64,000 nucleotides of DNA from Segetibacter aerophilus (lineage in GTDB: Bacteria > Bacteroidota > Bacteroidia > Chitinophagales > Chitinophagaceae): assembly GCF_007991655.1 (NCBI RefSeq), contig NZ_BJYT01000008.1, positions 186,001 through 250,000 on the forward strand. Direction: 5' to 3'. This document shows positions 1 through 8,588 of this stretch, one piece after another. Positions within the stretch are counted from its first letter, which is position 1, and each line of letters opens with the position of its first letter. A program made the position numbers and the translations under genes. The notes below the pieces were generated by a model, which searched no databases, was not told the DNA's origin, and saw nothing but the letters and a program-made list of their open reading frames with translations.

Positions 1-1313
1 AAAGCCTCATTGCAAAGTACATCGTCGCTTTTGCCCTGGGTGTAATCATAGGTTTAAAATTATTGCCTGTTCCTGTTGTTGTAGGTCTCCAGGTTATCCT
101 CGCTATCGTTTGTGTACTCCATTGTTTAAAGGGCAATATAACCGGCTTTTTTATCTGGCTTCCTTATGCTGTATATAACGAAGTATATGTACGAGGCTTT
201 GCGAGGTGGTTTCCTTACCTGGCTATGCAATACTTATATATCATCTGCTTCGCAATATTATTTTTTACCATACCCAGGTTGAAGAAACCGCATTCTAATG
301 CGTGGATCTTCCTGGCAATATTCAGTTTTGTTGAAATTGCCAATAATGTTTATCCTGATAAAGCCGCGATCGGCAGACAAATTCTAACGCAATCATTTGC
401 TTTATTGGCAACAGTAGTTTGGGCTTCTTACAATGTATTGAAGCCTGCCTTAATTAATAAGCTTTTAGACAACGCAAAAGTAGCATGCGTTGTACTTGCA
501 GGAATTGTGTTTGTGGCGCATATAACCGGTAAGATAAATTACGGTTTGTACTCTAATTCTGAGTCAAGTAATGGACTGGCGCCGGTACAGCTCAGCGGCT
601 ATCTGGGCTTCGGATGTATCCTGTTTTTCCTGTCAATTATGAATCCGCAGGATTTAAAGAACCGTACGATTAATATAGTTGTATTGGCCGTTGTCGCAAC
701 TGTAATGGTGCTTACGTTTTCGCGCGGAGGATTGTATTTCCTGGGTGCAGTGGTCTGCCTTTTCTTTTTCTACAACCGCGATAAGCTTGCGAGCTATGCG
801 CGGGTTCTCATTTTTATACCTATTGCAGCTTTCATCTATTTCTACGTCGTAAATCAAACGGGGGGAAAAATTGTTGCACGTTACGAGCAGGAGGGTACAA
901 GTAACCGCGACGTACTAATTAATATTGGCTTTACCATTTTTGCTGATCACATGATTTTTGGCGTAGGAACAGGGAATTTTAATACTACCATTGTTAGGGA
1001 AAAATTATATTCTGAAGAGTCCGGCGCGCACAACGAATACGTTCGCGCGGCTGCCGAACACGGAGTAATCGGAATATTTTTCTACTGGGGATTCTACCTG
1101 TTTTTACTTTTTGAAATATTGAAACGGCAACGGCTTCAGAAGCAATATGCCATCTACTTTTTTGCCTTGTTCTGTTTGATCATCATTCACAACGGTTTGA
1201 AAATCGCGATACAACCTTTGGTAATTATGCTGGTAGTCGCAACTCCTACCTTAATCTATCAGCCGAAAAAACATGTTTACAATAGAGAATACTCAGACCA
1301 GGAATTTGCCTGA
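1..1313 (+). CDS. O-antigen ligase / Wzy-like membrane protein (5' end outside window)
   Basis: The reading frame is open from base 3, so the gene starts upstream of the window; the TTG at 63 is probably not the start. The product is very hydrophobic, with about ten membrane segments. Near bases 1010-1080 it has the loop and motif typical of the Wzy_C / O-antigen ligase family (G-x-G-T-G-N-F, then A-H-N-E-Y followed by E-H-G-V-I-G). Such proteins polymerise or ligate undecaprenyl-linked surface glycans at the periplasmic face of the inner membrane. The stop overlaps the next gene by 41 bases, which suggests co-transcription. Ligase and polymerase cannot be told apart here. Confidence 0.8.
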   Translation, partial: SLIAKYIVAFALGVIIGLKLLPVPVVVGLQVILAIVCVLHCLKGNITGFFIWLPYAVYNEVYVRGFARWFPYLAMQYLYIICFAILFFTIPRLKKPHSNAWIFLAIFSFVEIANNVYPDKAAIGRQILTQSFALLATVVWASYNVLKPALINKLLDNAKVACVVLAGIVFVAHITGKINYGLYSNSESSNGLAPVQLSGYLGFGCILFFLSIMNPQDLKNRTINIVVLAVVATVMVLTFSRGGLYFLGAVVCLFFFYNRDKLASYARVLIFIPIAAFIYFYVVNQTGGKIVARYEQEGTSNRDVLINIGFTIFADHMIFGVGTGNFNTTIVREKLYSEESGAHNEYVRAAAEHGVIGIFFYWGFYLFLLFEILKRQRLQKQYAIYFFALFCLIIIHNGLKIAIQPLVIMLVVATPTLIYQPKKHVYNREYSDQEFA

Positions 1314-1908
1314 CCTGGCTACCTGTCATATGGCTTGTTTCAAAAATTCGCTTGCCACTAGATTAGGTAGATCTTATGTTGAAAAAACGTTAGAATGGTT
1401 TTTGGTCAATCCCAATCGATTTCTTTTCCATTGTATAAAAGACGAAAAAGTGGTTGGTTACTGCGGAGGGTTTATGCCCATAAAACCGGGCGACGGCAGC
1501 AGCAGCGGGATGCTTCAATTTGCTTTTTCAGAGGCAATTAAGGGAATTCTCAAAAACCCGTTTTTATTGTTTCATCCTGAAGTGGCTCAAAACTATCCTT
1601 TTCTCTGGATGAATATTAAGCGAAGAATTACGGGCAAAGCGAAACCTTTCAAGCCTGTTTCTGCTACCAAACCTTTCCGTCAGTACGTAGGGCTTGTGGT
1701 CATCGGTGTTCATCCCGATTTTCGCGGCAACGGCTTAGCGCAACAGCTAATGACAGAGTTTGAAAACCGCACAAAAGACTTCCATCAAAAAGAAATGGTA
1801 TTGTCTGTAAAAAAGGACAACCAAAGGGCAATCAAAGCTTACGCAAACTTCGGGTGGACTACAAAGGAGGAACATGTGAAAACATTCGTGATGCACAAGT
1901 TTATCTAA
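1273..1908 (+). CDS. GNAT family N-acetyltransferase
   Basis: 211 residues. The acetyl-CoA-binding motif A of GNAT enzymes is visible in the second half (V-V-I-G-V-H-P-D-F-R-G-N-G-L-A, about residues 141-157), followed by the helix that contacts CoA and a terminal F-x-x-x-G-W. It overlaps the end of the O-antigen ligase-like gene, so it is probably translationally coupled and may acetylate an amino sugar or a precursor of the surface glycan. The substrate cannot be read from sequence. The stop codon abuts a copy of the dispersed intergenic repeat. Confidence 0.8.
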   Translation: MFTIENTQTRNLPDLATCHMACFKNSLATRLGRSYVEKTLEWFLVNPNRFLFHCIKDEKVVGYCGGFMPIKPGDGSSSGMLQFAFSEAIKGILKNPFLLFHPEVAQNYPFLWMNIKRRITGKAKPFKPVSATKPFRQYVGLVVIGVHPDFRGNGLAQQLMTEFENRTKDFHQKEMVLSVKKDNQRAIKAYANFGWTTKEEHVKTFVMHKFI

Positions 1909-1963
1909 TGTTTGTCACCGGCTTCAAAACATCTTTCGACATTGTTGTGTCACTCACTTGTAC
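1909..1963 (-). repeat. Dispersed intergenic repeat, copy 1 (A type)
   Basis: Read on the minus strand, it begins GTACAAGTG, then A, then the palindrome GTGACAC, then AACAATG; its tail GCCGGTGACAAACAT ends at the GNAT stop codon. This is one of the best copies for defining both ends of the family, about 55 bases apart. It lies between two genes that both run on the plus strand. Confidence 0.75.
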
Positions 1964-2007
1964 CATTTTTTATTCTTAGTTCTTCTAAGGAAACATAGTC
2001 ATCTGGA

Positions 2008-3021
2008 ATGAAAATAAAGTTTGCTTTAATTGGTTGCGGCAGGATAGCAGAAAGGCATGCAGAACATATAAAAACCTATGGAACATTGGTAGCCGTCTGT
2101 GACGTTGTAAAGGAACGAGCCACCATGTTTGCTGGAAAATATAAGGTAAACGCATACACAGAAATAGACATACTGCTGCAGCATGAAAAAGAGATAGACG
2201 TAGTTGTCGTATGCACACCCAACGGTTTACACGCCTCCCATTCAATAAAAGCTTTACAGGCAGGTTTTCATGTACTATGCGAAAAGCCAATGGCGATAAA
2301 GGTCAAAGATTGTAAAGCGATGATTGCAGCAGCAGAACAGGCGAAACGAAGTTTGTTTGCAATTAAGCAAAACAGGTTTAACCCACCGGTCGTGGCGGTA
2401 AAAGACGCTATCGAAAAAGGAATTTTAGGAAAGATCTATAGCATTCAGCTAAGCTGCTTCTGGAACCGAAACCCTGATTATTACCACAACTCCTGGAAAG
2501 GAACCAAAGAGCTTGACGGCGGCACTTTATTCACCCAGTTCAGTCATTTTATTGACTTGCTATACTGGATGATCGGAGATGTTACACGCGCCTATTGCCT
2601 TACCGCCAACTTTGCCCACAAAGAAATTATAGAGTTCGAAGACACAGGTGTAGTAGCTATTGAATTTGTGAATGGCGCTGTCGGTACGATCAATTATACG
2701 GTAAACAGCTACAATAAAAACATGGAAGGTTCCCTCACTATTTTTGCGGAGAAAGGAACAGTAAAAATAGGAGGGGAGTACCTGAACGAACTGGAATACC
2801 AGAACATTAAAGACTTCGAGTTCAAGAACATTCCTGCCGGTAACAGGGCAAACAATTATGGAACGTACGTTGGCTCCATGTCGAATCATCATAAGGTGTA
2901 TGAGAATTTAATCCAGGTTTTACTACACAACGGCTCAATGTCGGCCAACGCTTTCGAGGGAATGAAGACAGTCGAAATAATAGAGAAAATTTACCAGTCA
3001 TCGAAACAACTAAATAACTAA
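2008..3021 (+). CDS. Gfo/Idh/MocA family oxidoreductase, WlbA-like
   Basis: 337 residues. The N-terminal Rossmann fold has G-C-G-R-I-A-E-R-H (residues 9-17) for NAD(P) binding and the family signature E-K-P at 92-94. A G-G-T-L-F-x-Q-x-x-H-x-x-D-L-L motif near 171-185 carries the His/Asp of the active site. This pattern resembles WlbA/WbpB, which oxidises UDP-N-acetylglucosaminuronic acid at C3 for 2,3-diacetamido uronic acid synthesis. The following hexapeptide acetyltransferase, starting two bases after the stop, would fit the WlbB step; the aminotransferase of that pathway is not in the window. The exact substrate is inference. Confidence 0.78.
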   Translation: MKIKFALIGCGRIAERHAEHIKTYGTLVAVCDVVKERATMFAGKYKVNAYTEIDILLQHEKEIDVVVVCTPNGLHASHSIKALQAGFHVLCEKPMAIKVKDCKAMIAAAEQAKRSLFAIKQNRFNPPVVAVKDAIEKGILGKIYSIQLSCFWNRNPDYYHNSWKGTKELDGGTLFTQFSHFIDLLYWMIGDVTRAYCLTANFAHKEIIEFEDTGVVAIEFVNGAVGTINYTVNSYNKNMEGSLTIFAEKGTVKIGGEYLNELEYQNIKDFEFKNIPAGNRANNYGTYVGSMSNHHKVYENLIQVLLHNGSMSANAFEGMKTVEIIEKIYQSSKQLNN

Positions 3022-3022
3022 G

Positions 3023-3487
3023 GTGGCTGATCCTATTCTTATCTCGTCGGGAATTGTTGATGTTGTCTTTGGGGAGAACGTAAAAGTAGTGACGCCTGTG
3101 AACTTGTACGGTTGCACTGTAGGTTCGAACACTTTTATCGGTCCTTTCGTAGAAATACAAAAAGATGTAACGATAGGTGAACACTGTAAAATTCAAAGCC
3201 ACTCATTTATTTGCGAGCTGGTTACCATAGGTAATGATTGTTTTATTGGCCATGGGGTCATGTTTGTAAACGATCTCTTCTCAACCGGAGCACCGGCCGA
3301 AGGCAAAAGAGAACTTTGGAAGGCAACGACTATTGGAAATCATGTTTCCATCGGAAGCAATACGAGTGTGCTCCCGGTAAGTATTTGCGATCATGTGGTC
3401 ATTGGCGCCGGATCAGTTGTCACAAAAAATATTACCAAACCAGGAATTTATGCCGGTAATCCTGCAAAGCTTATACGAACTATTTAG
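3023..3487 (+). CDS. Hexapeptide-repeat (left-handed beta-helix) acyltransferase, WlbB/WbpD-like
   Basis: 154 residues with repeated hexapeptides ([IV]-G-x-x-x-x) from about residue 30 onward (T-I-G-E-H-C, T-I-G-N-D-C-F-I-G-H-G-V, T-I-G-N-H-V-S-I-G) and a C-terminal A-G-N-P-A-K typical of sugar O/N-acetyltransferases. The GTG start lies one base after the stop of the dehydrogenase gene and no in-frame ATG is near, so the GTG is chosen. Together the two genes suggest oxidation, amination and N-acetylation of a UDP-uronic acid for the surface polysaccharide. Confidence 0.8.
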   Translation: MADPILISSGIVDVVFGENVKVVTPVNLYGCTVGSNTFIGPFVEIQKDVTIGEHCKIQSHSFICELVTIGNDCFIGHGVMFVNDLFSTGAPAEGKRELWKATTIGNHVSIGSNTSVLPVSICDHVVIGAGSVVTKNITKPGIYAGNPAKLIRTI

Positions 3488-3564
3488 GTGTAGGCGTTTT
3501 AGTTAAGGCATTAAAAAGATGCGTACGTCCCCCATATAATTTTCTCAAAACAAGCTCCCCTAAT

Positions 3565-4974
3565 TTGCCCCTTACAGAAACCATTTACCAAAAAAGCCCC
3601 GTTGCAATTCAGAATATATTGATTTCTGCTTTCGGCTATCAATGGAAGAAACGAAGATTCGGGGGCATATTTTCCAAAGAGTATAAAGCAGCAAAAAACA
3701 GGGAAAGCTATACTGTTCAACAGTGGACAGACTATCAGCAAGCCGAACTTCAAAAGTTGCTTTTGCATGCGCAGGCCAAAGTCCCTTTTTATAAGAGTTC
3801 ATTTGATGAGAAAGGAATAACGGCTACTGACATACAAAATCTAGACTTAGGAAGGCTTGAAGATTTGCCGGTTCTAACAAAAGAGCAACTAAGGAAGTTT
3901 TGTACCACGACGCTAATCTCAACTACTAAAGAAAGTAACACTTCCTTTTTTTCATCCAGTGGTAGTACCGGCACTCCTGTTAAAATTTTGTACTCGCATT
4001 CTATGCACCAAAAGTGGTTTAGCATTTTTGAAGCAAGGATAAGAAACTGGGCAGGCGTAAGCAGTTTTATTCCAAGAGGTATGATTGGTGGTCGGCGTAT
4101 TGTGGCTGATGCCTCAAACACTCCTCCCTTTTATAGATACAATTATTTTGAGAAACAGGCCTACTTTTCAGCCTACCATATCAGTTCAGCCAACGCCTCG
4201 AACTACCTTAAAGGAATTGAAAAACACAAGGTAGAATACATGACAGGTTATGCTATGAGCAATTTTTTTCTTGCTCGTTTTTTAATGGAAAATAACATGC
4301 AAGCGCCTGAACTCAAAGCTGTACTTCCTTCTAGTGAAAAACTTAGTCCTGAGATGAGGCAGATGTTTTTAGAAGTGTACAACTGTAAAACTTTTGACAG
4401 TTGGGGAAGCGTTGAAGCCTGCGGAATGGTAAGTGAATGTGAACATGGCAGCCTTCATATAAACCCCGATGCAGGCATCATTGAAATTCTGGACGATGAT
4501 TTAAAACCCGTACCGGATGGAGTTGCAGGAGACGTGTATTGTACAGGGTTGCTGAACTTTGATCAGCCTTTGATTAGGTACAAAATCGGTGATAGAATGA
4601 TCAGGAGCAGTGAGCCTTGTGCTTGTGGACGTAATATGCCGGTGATTAAAGAAATTGTTGGCAGAATTGAAGATGTAGTAATTGGAAGAGATGGCCGGGA
4701 GATAGTACGTTTTCACAGTATATTTTATGGATTGGAAAAAATTAAAAAAGCTCAGGTAATACAGGAAGAGTTAGGACATATTCATATAAAAATTGAGGCA
4801 GAAACTTCACTGACGCAAGAGGAAGAAAATATGATCGCACAAAGAGTAGAAAGTCAGCTGGGAGAAATGGACATATCGATTGAAGAAGTAGTTTCTATTC
4901 CATTAAACAAAAATGGAAAATTCCAGGCAGTAATCTCTAAAGTAAAAAGGCAGGCGCTCAATTCTATTACATGA
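3565..4974 (+). CDS. CapK/PaaK-like adenylate-forming enzyme (phenylacetate-CoA ligase family)
   Basis: About 469 residues from a TTG start. The frame is open a little further upstream but contains no ATG, so the start is uncertain by some codons. The AMP-binding P-loop S-S-S-G-S-T-G-T-P lies near residue 130 and the A-box region S-W-G-S-x-E-A-C-G near 280, followed by the hinge region I-V-G-R-I-E-D. Homologues occur in capsule and O-antigen clusters as CapK-type proteins, where they probably activate an acyl group that decorates a glycan; true phenylacetate metabolism is unlikely in this setting. The role is inferred from context. Confidence 0.75.
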   Translation: MPLTETIYQKSPVAIQNILISAFGYQWKKRRFGGIFSKEYKAAKNRESYTVQQWTDYQQAELQKLLLHAQAKVPFYKSSFDEKGITATDIQNLDLGRLEDLPVLTKEQLRKFCTTTLISTTKESNTSFFSSSGSTGTPVKILYSHSMHQKWFSIFEARIRNWAGVSSFIPRGMIGGRRIVADASNTPPFYRYNYFEKQAYFSAYHISSANASNYLKGIEKHKVEYMTGYAMSNFFLARFLMENNMQAPELKAVLPSSEKLSPEMRQMFLEVYNCKTFDSWGSVEACGMVSECEHGSLHINPDAGIIEILDDDLKPVPDGVAGDVYCTGLLNFDQPLIRYKIGDRMIRSSEPCACGRNMPVIKEIVGRIEDVVIGRDGREIVRFHSIFYGLEKIKKAQVIQEELGHIHIKIEAETSLTQEEENMIAQRVESQLGEMDISIEEVVSIPLNKNGKFQAVISKVKRQALNSIT

Positions 4975-5038
4975 TGATGTCATTGGTTAATTTGTTTTGT
5001 ATACGATATATAAAAAGCCTGATAAAGATGTTACCATT

Positions 5039-5095
5039 GAACGGAGCGTCGCAACGATATTTAATCGAAGAACTGAAGTTGGTAACCAAGAAACT
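5039..5095 (+). repeat. Dispersed intergenic repeat, diverged copy
   Basis: Contains GCGTCGC at 5046-5052 followed by AACGAT, and the tail GTTGGTAACCAAGAAAC at 5078-5094. The head before the palindrome is decayed. Its presence supports reading this stretch as non-coding and placing the glycosyltransferase start at 5111 instead of 4997. Confidence 0.5.
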
Positions 5096-5110
5096 TTGCG
5101 GCTACCAAGC

Positions 5111-6136
5111 ATGACCCGGAAGATTATTTACGTCGATAATTTTCTTACGACTCATGGACAGACACCTACAACGGGCACTACTTTAGTAAAGCTTTTTGCC
5201 GAAGAAGGTTATACAGTCATCCCCACGAGCAGGAAACAAAACCAAGCTTTGCGTCTTTTCGACATGCTTTTTACAATTGTATCAAATCGGCTGCACTCTG
5301 TAGTGTTGATAGCGACGTATAGTACTTCAGCTTTTTATTTTGCATGGCTCTGCGCAATGTGTTGTCGAATTTTCTACATACCCTACATTCCCTGTTTACA
5401 TGGAGGCAACCTTCCGGACAGAATAAAAGGATCGCCTAAAAAAGCAGCTCAATTGTTTGCAAATAGTTTTATGAATGTTGCTGTGTCGGGCTACCTGCAC
5501 AAGAGCATGGCCGACCAGGACTGGAAGTGTCTGATTATCCCTAATAACATCAGTATTGGTGCTTACCCCTTCAGACAAAGAACTCATTGCGCCCCTAACA
5601 TTCTCTGGGTAAGATCTTTTCATCAAATTTATAATCCTACACTTGCCATTCGAATTCTGAATACCTTATTGCAAACACATCCTGGCGCAACCCTGACTAT
5701 GGTTGGCCCTGATAAGGACGGAAGCCTTGAGCAATGCAAAGCATTGGCAAAGGAACTTGCCATTGAACGCCACGTGACTTTTACAGGATTATTGCCACGC
5801 GAGAAATGGGTTGAAATTGCTGCGAAGTGTGATATTTTTATCAACACGACCAACTTCGATAACCTTCCTGTAAGTGTGGTTGAAGCTATGGCGCTGGGTA
5901 TGATTACGATTAGCACGAATGTGGGCGGGGTGCCCTATCTAATAGAAAATAACCAGAACGGACTACTTGTGCCTGCGGGTGATGAAGTGGCTTTTATTGA
6001 AGCTATCTGGCGAGTTATCGACAATAGTTCACTCTGCCAACGACTTAGTTCTGCTGCACGAAAGAAGAGCGAAGAGTTTGATTGGAGCAACATAAAGGTT
6101 TTATGGAACAAACTTTTTTACTCAATTTCTCCATAG
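5111..6136 (+). CDS. GT4 family glycosyltransferase
   Basis: 341 residues from the ATG at 5111. An in-frame upstream start at 4997 would add a stretch that overlaps a repeat copy and looks unlike protein, so it is rejected. The C-terminal half has the GT-B nucleotide-sugar site: L-P-V-S-V-V-E-A-M-A-L-G-M near residues 250-265, then G-G-V-P-Y-L-I and G-L-L-V-P-A-G-D. A G-P-D-K-D-G segment and G-L-L-P-R-E-K-W match the usual donor-domain loops. It likely transfers a sugar to the lipid-linked repeat unit on the cytoplasmic side. Donor and acceptor are unknown. Confidence 0.82.
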   Translation: MTRKIIYVDNFLTTHGQTPTTGTTLVKLFAEEGYTVIPTSRKQNQALRLFDMLFTIVSNRLHSVVLIATYSTSAFYFAWLCAMCCRIFYIPYIPCLHGGNLPDRIKGSPKKAAQLFANSFMNVAVSGYLHKSMADQDWKCLIIPNNISIGAYPFRQRTHCAPNILWVRSFHQIYNPTLAIRILNTLLQTHPGATLTMVGPDKDGSLEQCKALAKELAIERHVTFTGLLPREKWVEIAAKCDIFINTTNFDNLPVSVVEAMALGMITISTNVGGVPYLIENNQNGLLVPAGDEVAFIEAIWRVIDNSSLCQRLSSAARKKSEEFDWSNIKVLWNKLFYSISP

Positions 6137-6240
6137 CCAAATTCTGATCTGTTATACAAACTTTACATCACTATCAATCTGACCCTAACTTGCACGGGTT
6201 CAACGTCGACCAAACTTATAATAATACTTCTCTGTCTCCA

Positions 6241-7251
6241 ATGATAACTGTCATTTGTCCTGTTTATAATGAAGCTGCGTACATCCATTCGGTGCTTGAT
6301 TTTTTTGTCACGGCTTTACCGGCAGACAAAGAATTGATACTGGTTGATGGAAGTTCTTCAGATGCGACTTGTGCTATTATTGAGGAATATAGGATGCTTT
6401 ACAGCAATGTTCATCTGCTCCATAACCCTGATCGCTATGTACCCTTCGCTCTAAATAAAGCAATCAAAGCAGCTAAAGGAGATATTATTGTAAGGCTTGA
6501 TGCACACACCGATTATAACCTGCATTACTTTGAAAGAATAATCGAGACTTTTGAAAAAACAGGTGCAGACATTGTGGGTGGCGCCATGCGAATTGCTGTT
6601 GGCAATAGTGTTCAAAATGCGATTGGTTATGCAACCACTACGAAATTTGGTGTCGGTAATAGTTCTTTCCATTTCGAGGATTTCGAAGGCTACACCGACA
6701 GCGTTTATCTCGGTGCGTGGAAGAAAAGCATCTTTGAAAAAACGGGTTTATTCGACACCAATTTCAAACGTAACCAGGACGACGAGTTTCATTACCGCGC
6801 AAAAAGTTTAGGGTTCAAGGTGTATCAAAGCCGAGATATAAAGCTGTATTATCATCCCCGAAAGAATTTCAAATTGCTGTACAAACAGTATTATCAATAT
6901 GGCCTGTACAAGCCTTTAGTGCTTAAAAAGGTTAAAACTGCCACCAATGTCCGCCACCTCGTTCCGTCCCTATTTGTAATCTACCTGGCCATGTTGCCTC
7001 TACTGTTGTTATTAGGACTTACAATCAGCCTTGTGCCGCTTGCTCTATACCTTCTTGTAGCAATCACTTTTGCGGCCATTAGCAGAAAGCCTTTTAAGGA
7101 GGTTGTTCTAATTCCCCTTGTGTATTTCACACTTCACCTCTCATACGGCATTGGCTTTCTTGCCGGATTAACATTGAAACCTGTCACGAAGAATGGCAAG
7201 ACAAGTAAGGTTCTGGTGACAGACCAAAGAGAACTTACTGTTAATCCATAG
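6241..7251 (+). CDS. GT2 family glycosyltransferase with C-terminal membrane anchor
   Basis: 336 residues from the ATG at 6241; a TTG at 6190 would extend it, but M-I-T-V-I-C-P-V-Y-N-E is the classical GT-A beginning. D-G-S-S-S-D-A-T (about 36-43), a D-A-H in place of DxD near 86, and N-Q-D-D-E-F-H-Y-R near 178 are the GT2 donor and acceptor motifs, as in succinoglycan ExoA-type enzymes. Two or three hydrophobic segments near 240-310 anchor it in the inner membrane. It is the last gene of the polysaccharide group; a 349-base gap follows. Confidence 0.83.
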   Translation: MITVICPVYNEAAYIHSVLDFFVTALPADKELILVDGSSSDATCAIIEEYRMLYSNVHLLHNPDRYVPFALNKAIKAAKGDIIVRLDAHTDYNLHYFERIIETFEKTGADIVGGAMRIAVGNSVQNAIGYATTTKFGVGNSSFHFEDFEGYTDSVYLGAWKKSIFEKTGLFDTNFKRNQDDEFHYRAKSLGFKVYQSRDIKLYYHPRKNFKLLYKQYYQYGLYKPLVLKKVKTATNVRHLVPSLFVIYLAMLPLLLLLGLTISLVPLALYLLVAITFAAISRKPFKEVVLIPLVYFTLHLSYGIGFLAGLTLKPVTKNGKTSKVLVTDQRELTVNP

Positions 7252-7600
7252 TTGCAGCTATCATCTTTTACTTCTCCTGTTTAAGTCTGCGCTTTCTCCT
7301 GTTACGGCCCTGGCCACGCTCTCCCTCCCAATTTTTTTTACCCAAAATGAGATAGCAAACGCACTGCTTTTGCCTTTTGCTGTCCATCCCTTACCTTTGC
7401 AGCCGATTTAACTAATGCTGTTAGTTTTTCATTTTTAAGTATGTCTACATCTTCTTTTGCTACGATTTGAAGGGAAGTTTGATGGAAGTTTGTTAAAACA
7501 ACTGTAAGAAAATCTAAGAAGCTGGCAGACGTAAGGGAGGTTTAAAGATTTTTAATAATATTTTTTGGTTTTATCGAAATGAAACTTAAAACACGAAAAA
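7252..7600. other. Gene-free 349-base region before atpG
   Basis: No plausible protein gene was seen. The first 120 bases are pyrimidine-rich. A good Bacteroidota promoter sits at 7370-7399, and the 195 bases from the predicted start of transcription to atpG hold a short stem ACTAA-TGCTG-TTAGT (about 7410-7424) and a nine-codon ORF at 7441. A second, poorer TTTTTTG box lies near 7560 just before atpG. Confidence 0.6.
7370..7399 (+). promoter_or_regulatory. Bacteroidota-type promoter, long leader to atpG
   Basis: TTG at 7370-7372, a 19-base spacer and TACCTTTG at 7392-7399 match the consensus TTG-N19-21-TAnnTTTG exactly. Transcription would start near 7405 and leave a leader of about 195 bases before atpG, or give a small RNA. 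Confidence 0.6.
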
Positions 7601-8482
7601 ATGAGTGGCCAATTAAAAGAGGTTAGGAACAGGATTAAGAGTGTGCAAAGCACGCAGCAAATTACCAAGGCGATGAAAATGGTAAGTGCCGCTAAGCTTC
7701 GCCGTGCCCAGGATGCAATTACTCAAATGCGTCCTTATGCTCAAAAGTTGCAGGAGATGTTAAGCAACATTGTGAGCAGTGGTGACGATGACGTAAGTGG
7801 TTCACTTGCGGTGGAAAGAGGTAAAGAAAGAATTCTTTTAATTGTAATTACGAGCGATCGTGGTTTGGCAGGAGGTTACAATGCTAACATTGTAAAGCTG
7901 GCTAAGGAAACAATTTCTTCGAGGTATAGCGACCAGTTTAAAAAGGGAAACGTCACCATTTGGAACATTGGGAAAAAAGGCTTTGAAAGCTTGAGCAAAC
8001 AGAACTATAAAACGAATGCAGATTTCAAAGATGTTTTTTTAAACCTGCACTTTGAAACTGTTCAGGCTGCTTCAAAAGCGGCTGTGAAAGCATTTGAGAA
8101 TAAAGAATTTGACGTGGTTGAGTTGATATATAGTGAGTTTAAAAACGCTGCTACACAGAAGTTTGTGGTAGAAAGATTTCTGCCAATTCCTAAAGTGGAA
8201 AGAAAAGGCGGGCAGAAAAAAGCTGATTTTATTTTTGAACCAGCCAAAGAGCAGCTGGTAGCGGAACTAATGCCTAAGATTTTGAATACGCAATTATTCA
8301 AAGCTGTTCTAGACGCACACGCAAGCGAACATGGGGCACGTATGACTGCTATGGATAAGGCGAGTGAAAATGCCAACGAATTATTAAAGACGCTGAAGAT
8401 TTCATATAACAGGGCAAGGCAGGCTGCCATCACTACCGAGCTTACCGAGATTGTGAGTGGTGCCGCCGCGTTGAATGGATAA
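7601..8482 (+). CDS. atpG: F1F0 ATP synthase gamma subunit
   Basis: 293 residues, normal length for the family. The N-terminal helix carries V-R-N-R-I-K-S-V-Q-S-T-Q-Q-I-T-K-A-M-K-M and the C-terminal helix ends A-R-Q-A-A-I-T-T-E-L-T-E-I, the two halves of the rotor coiled coil inside the alpha3beta3 head; S-D-R-G-L-A-G-G-Y-N is the usual central motif. It is the rotating shaft of ATP synthase on the cytoplasmic side of the inner membrane. No other atp gene lies beside it: a polysaccharide locus is upstream and scpB downstream, so it is detached from atpA in this genome. Confidence 0.97.
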   Translation: MSGQLKEVRNRIKSVQSTQQITKAMKMVSAAKLRRAQDAITQMRPYAQKLQEMLSNIVSSGDDDVSGSLAVERGKERILLIVITSDRGLAGGYNANIVKLAKETISSRYSDQFKKGNVTIWNIGKKGFESLSKQNYKTNADFKDVFLNLHFETVQAASKAAVKAFENKEFDVVELIYSEFKNAATQKFVVERFLPIPKVERKGGQKKADFIFEPAKEQLVAELMPKILNTQLFKAVLDAHASEHGARMTAMDKASENANELLKTLKISYNRARQAAITTELTEIVSGAAALNG

Positions 8483-8588
8483 ACTTGAAATAAAAGTGGA
8501 TTTTAAATCCTATCCTCATAACTTTTACAACTATAAATAAACTTTAGTCTCATCAAGGGATTTTAGTAACTCCTTTAGGGGTTTCACT

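Noticed and set aside
2822-3202. 126-codon frame on the minus strand across the end of the WlbA-like gene and start of the acyltransferase
   Set aside because: It is a shadow of two well-supported genes and shows no recognisable protein features.
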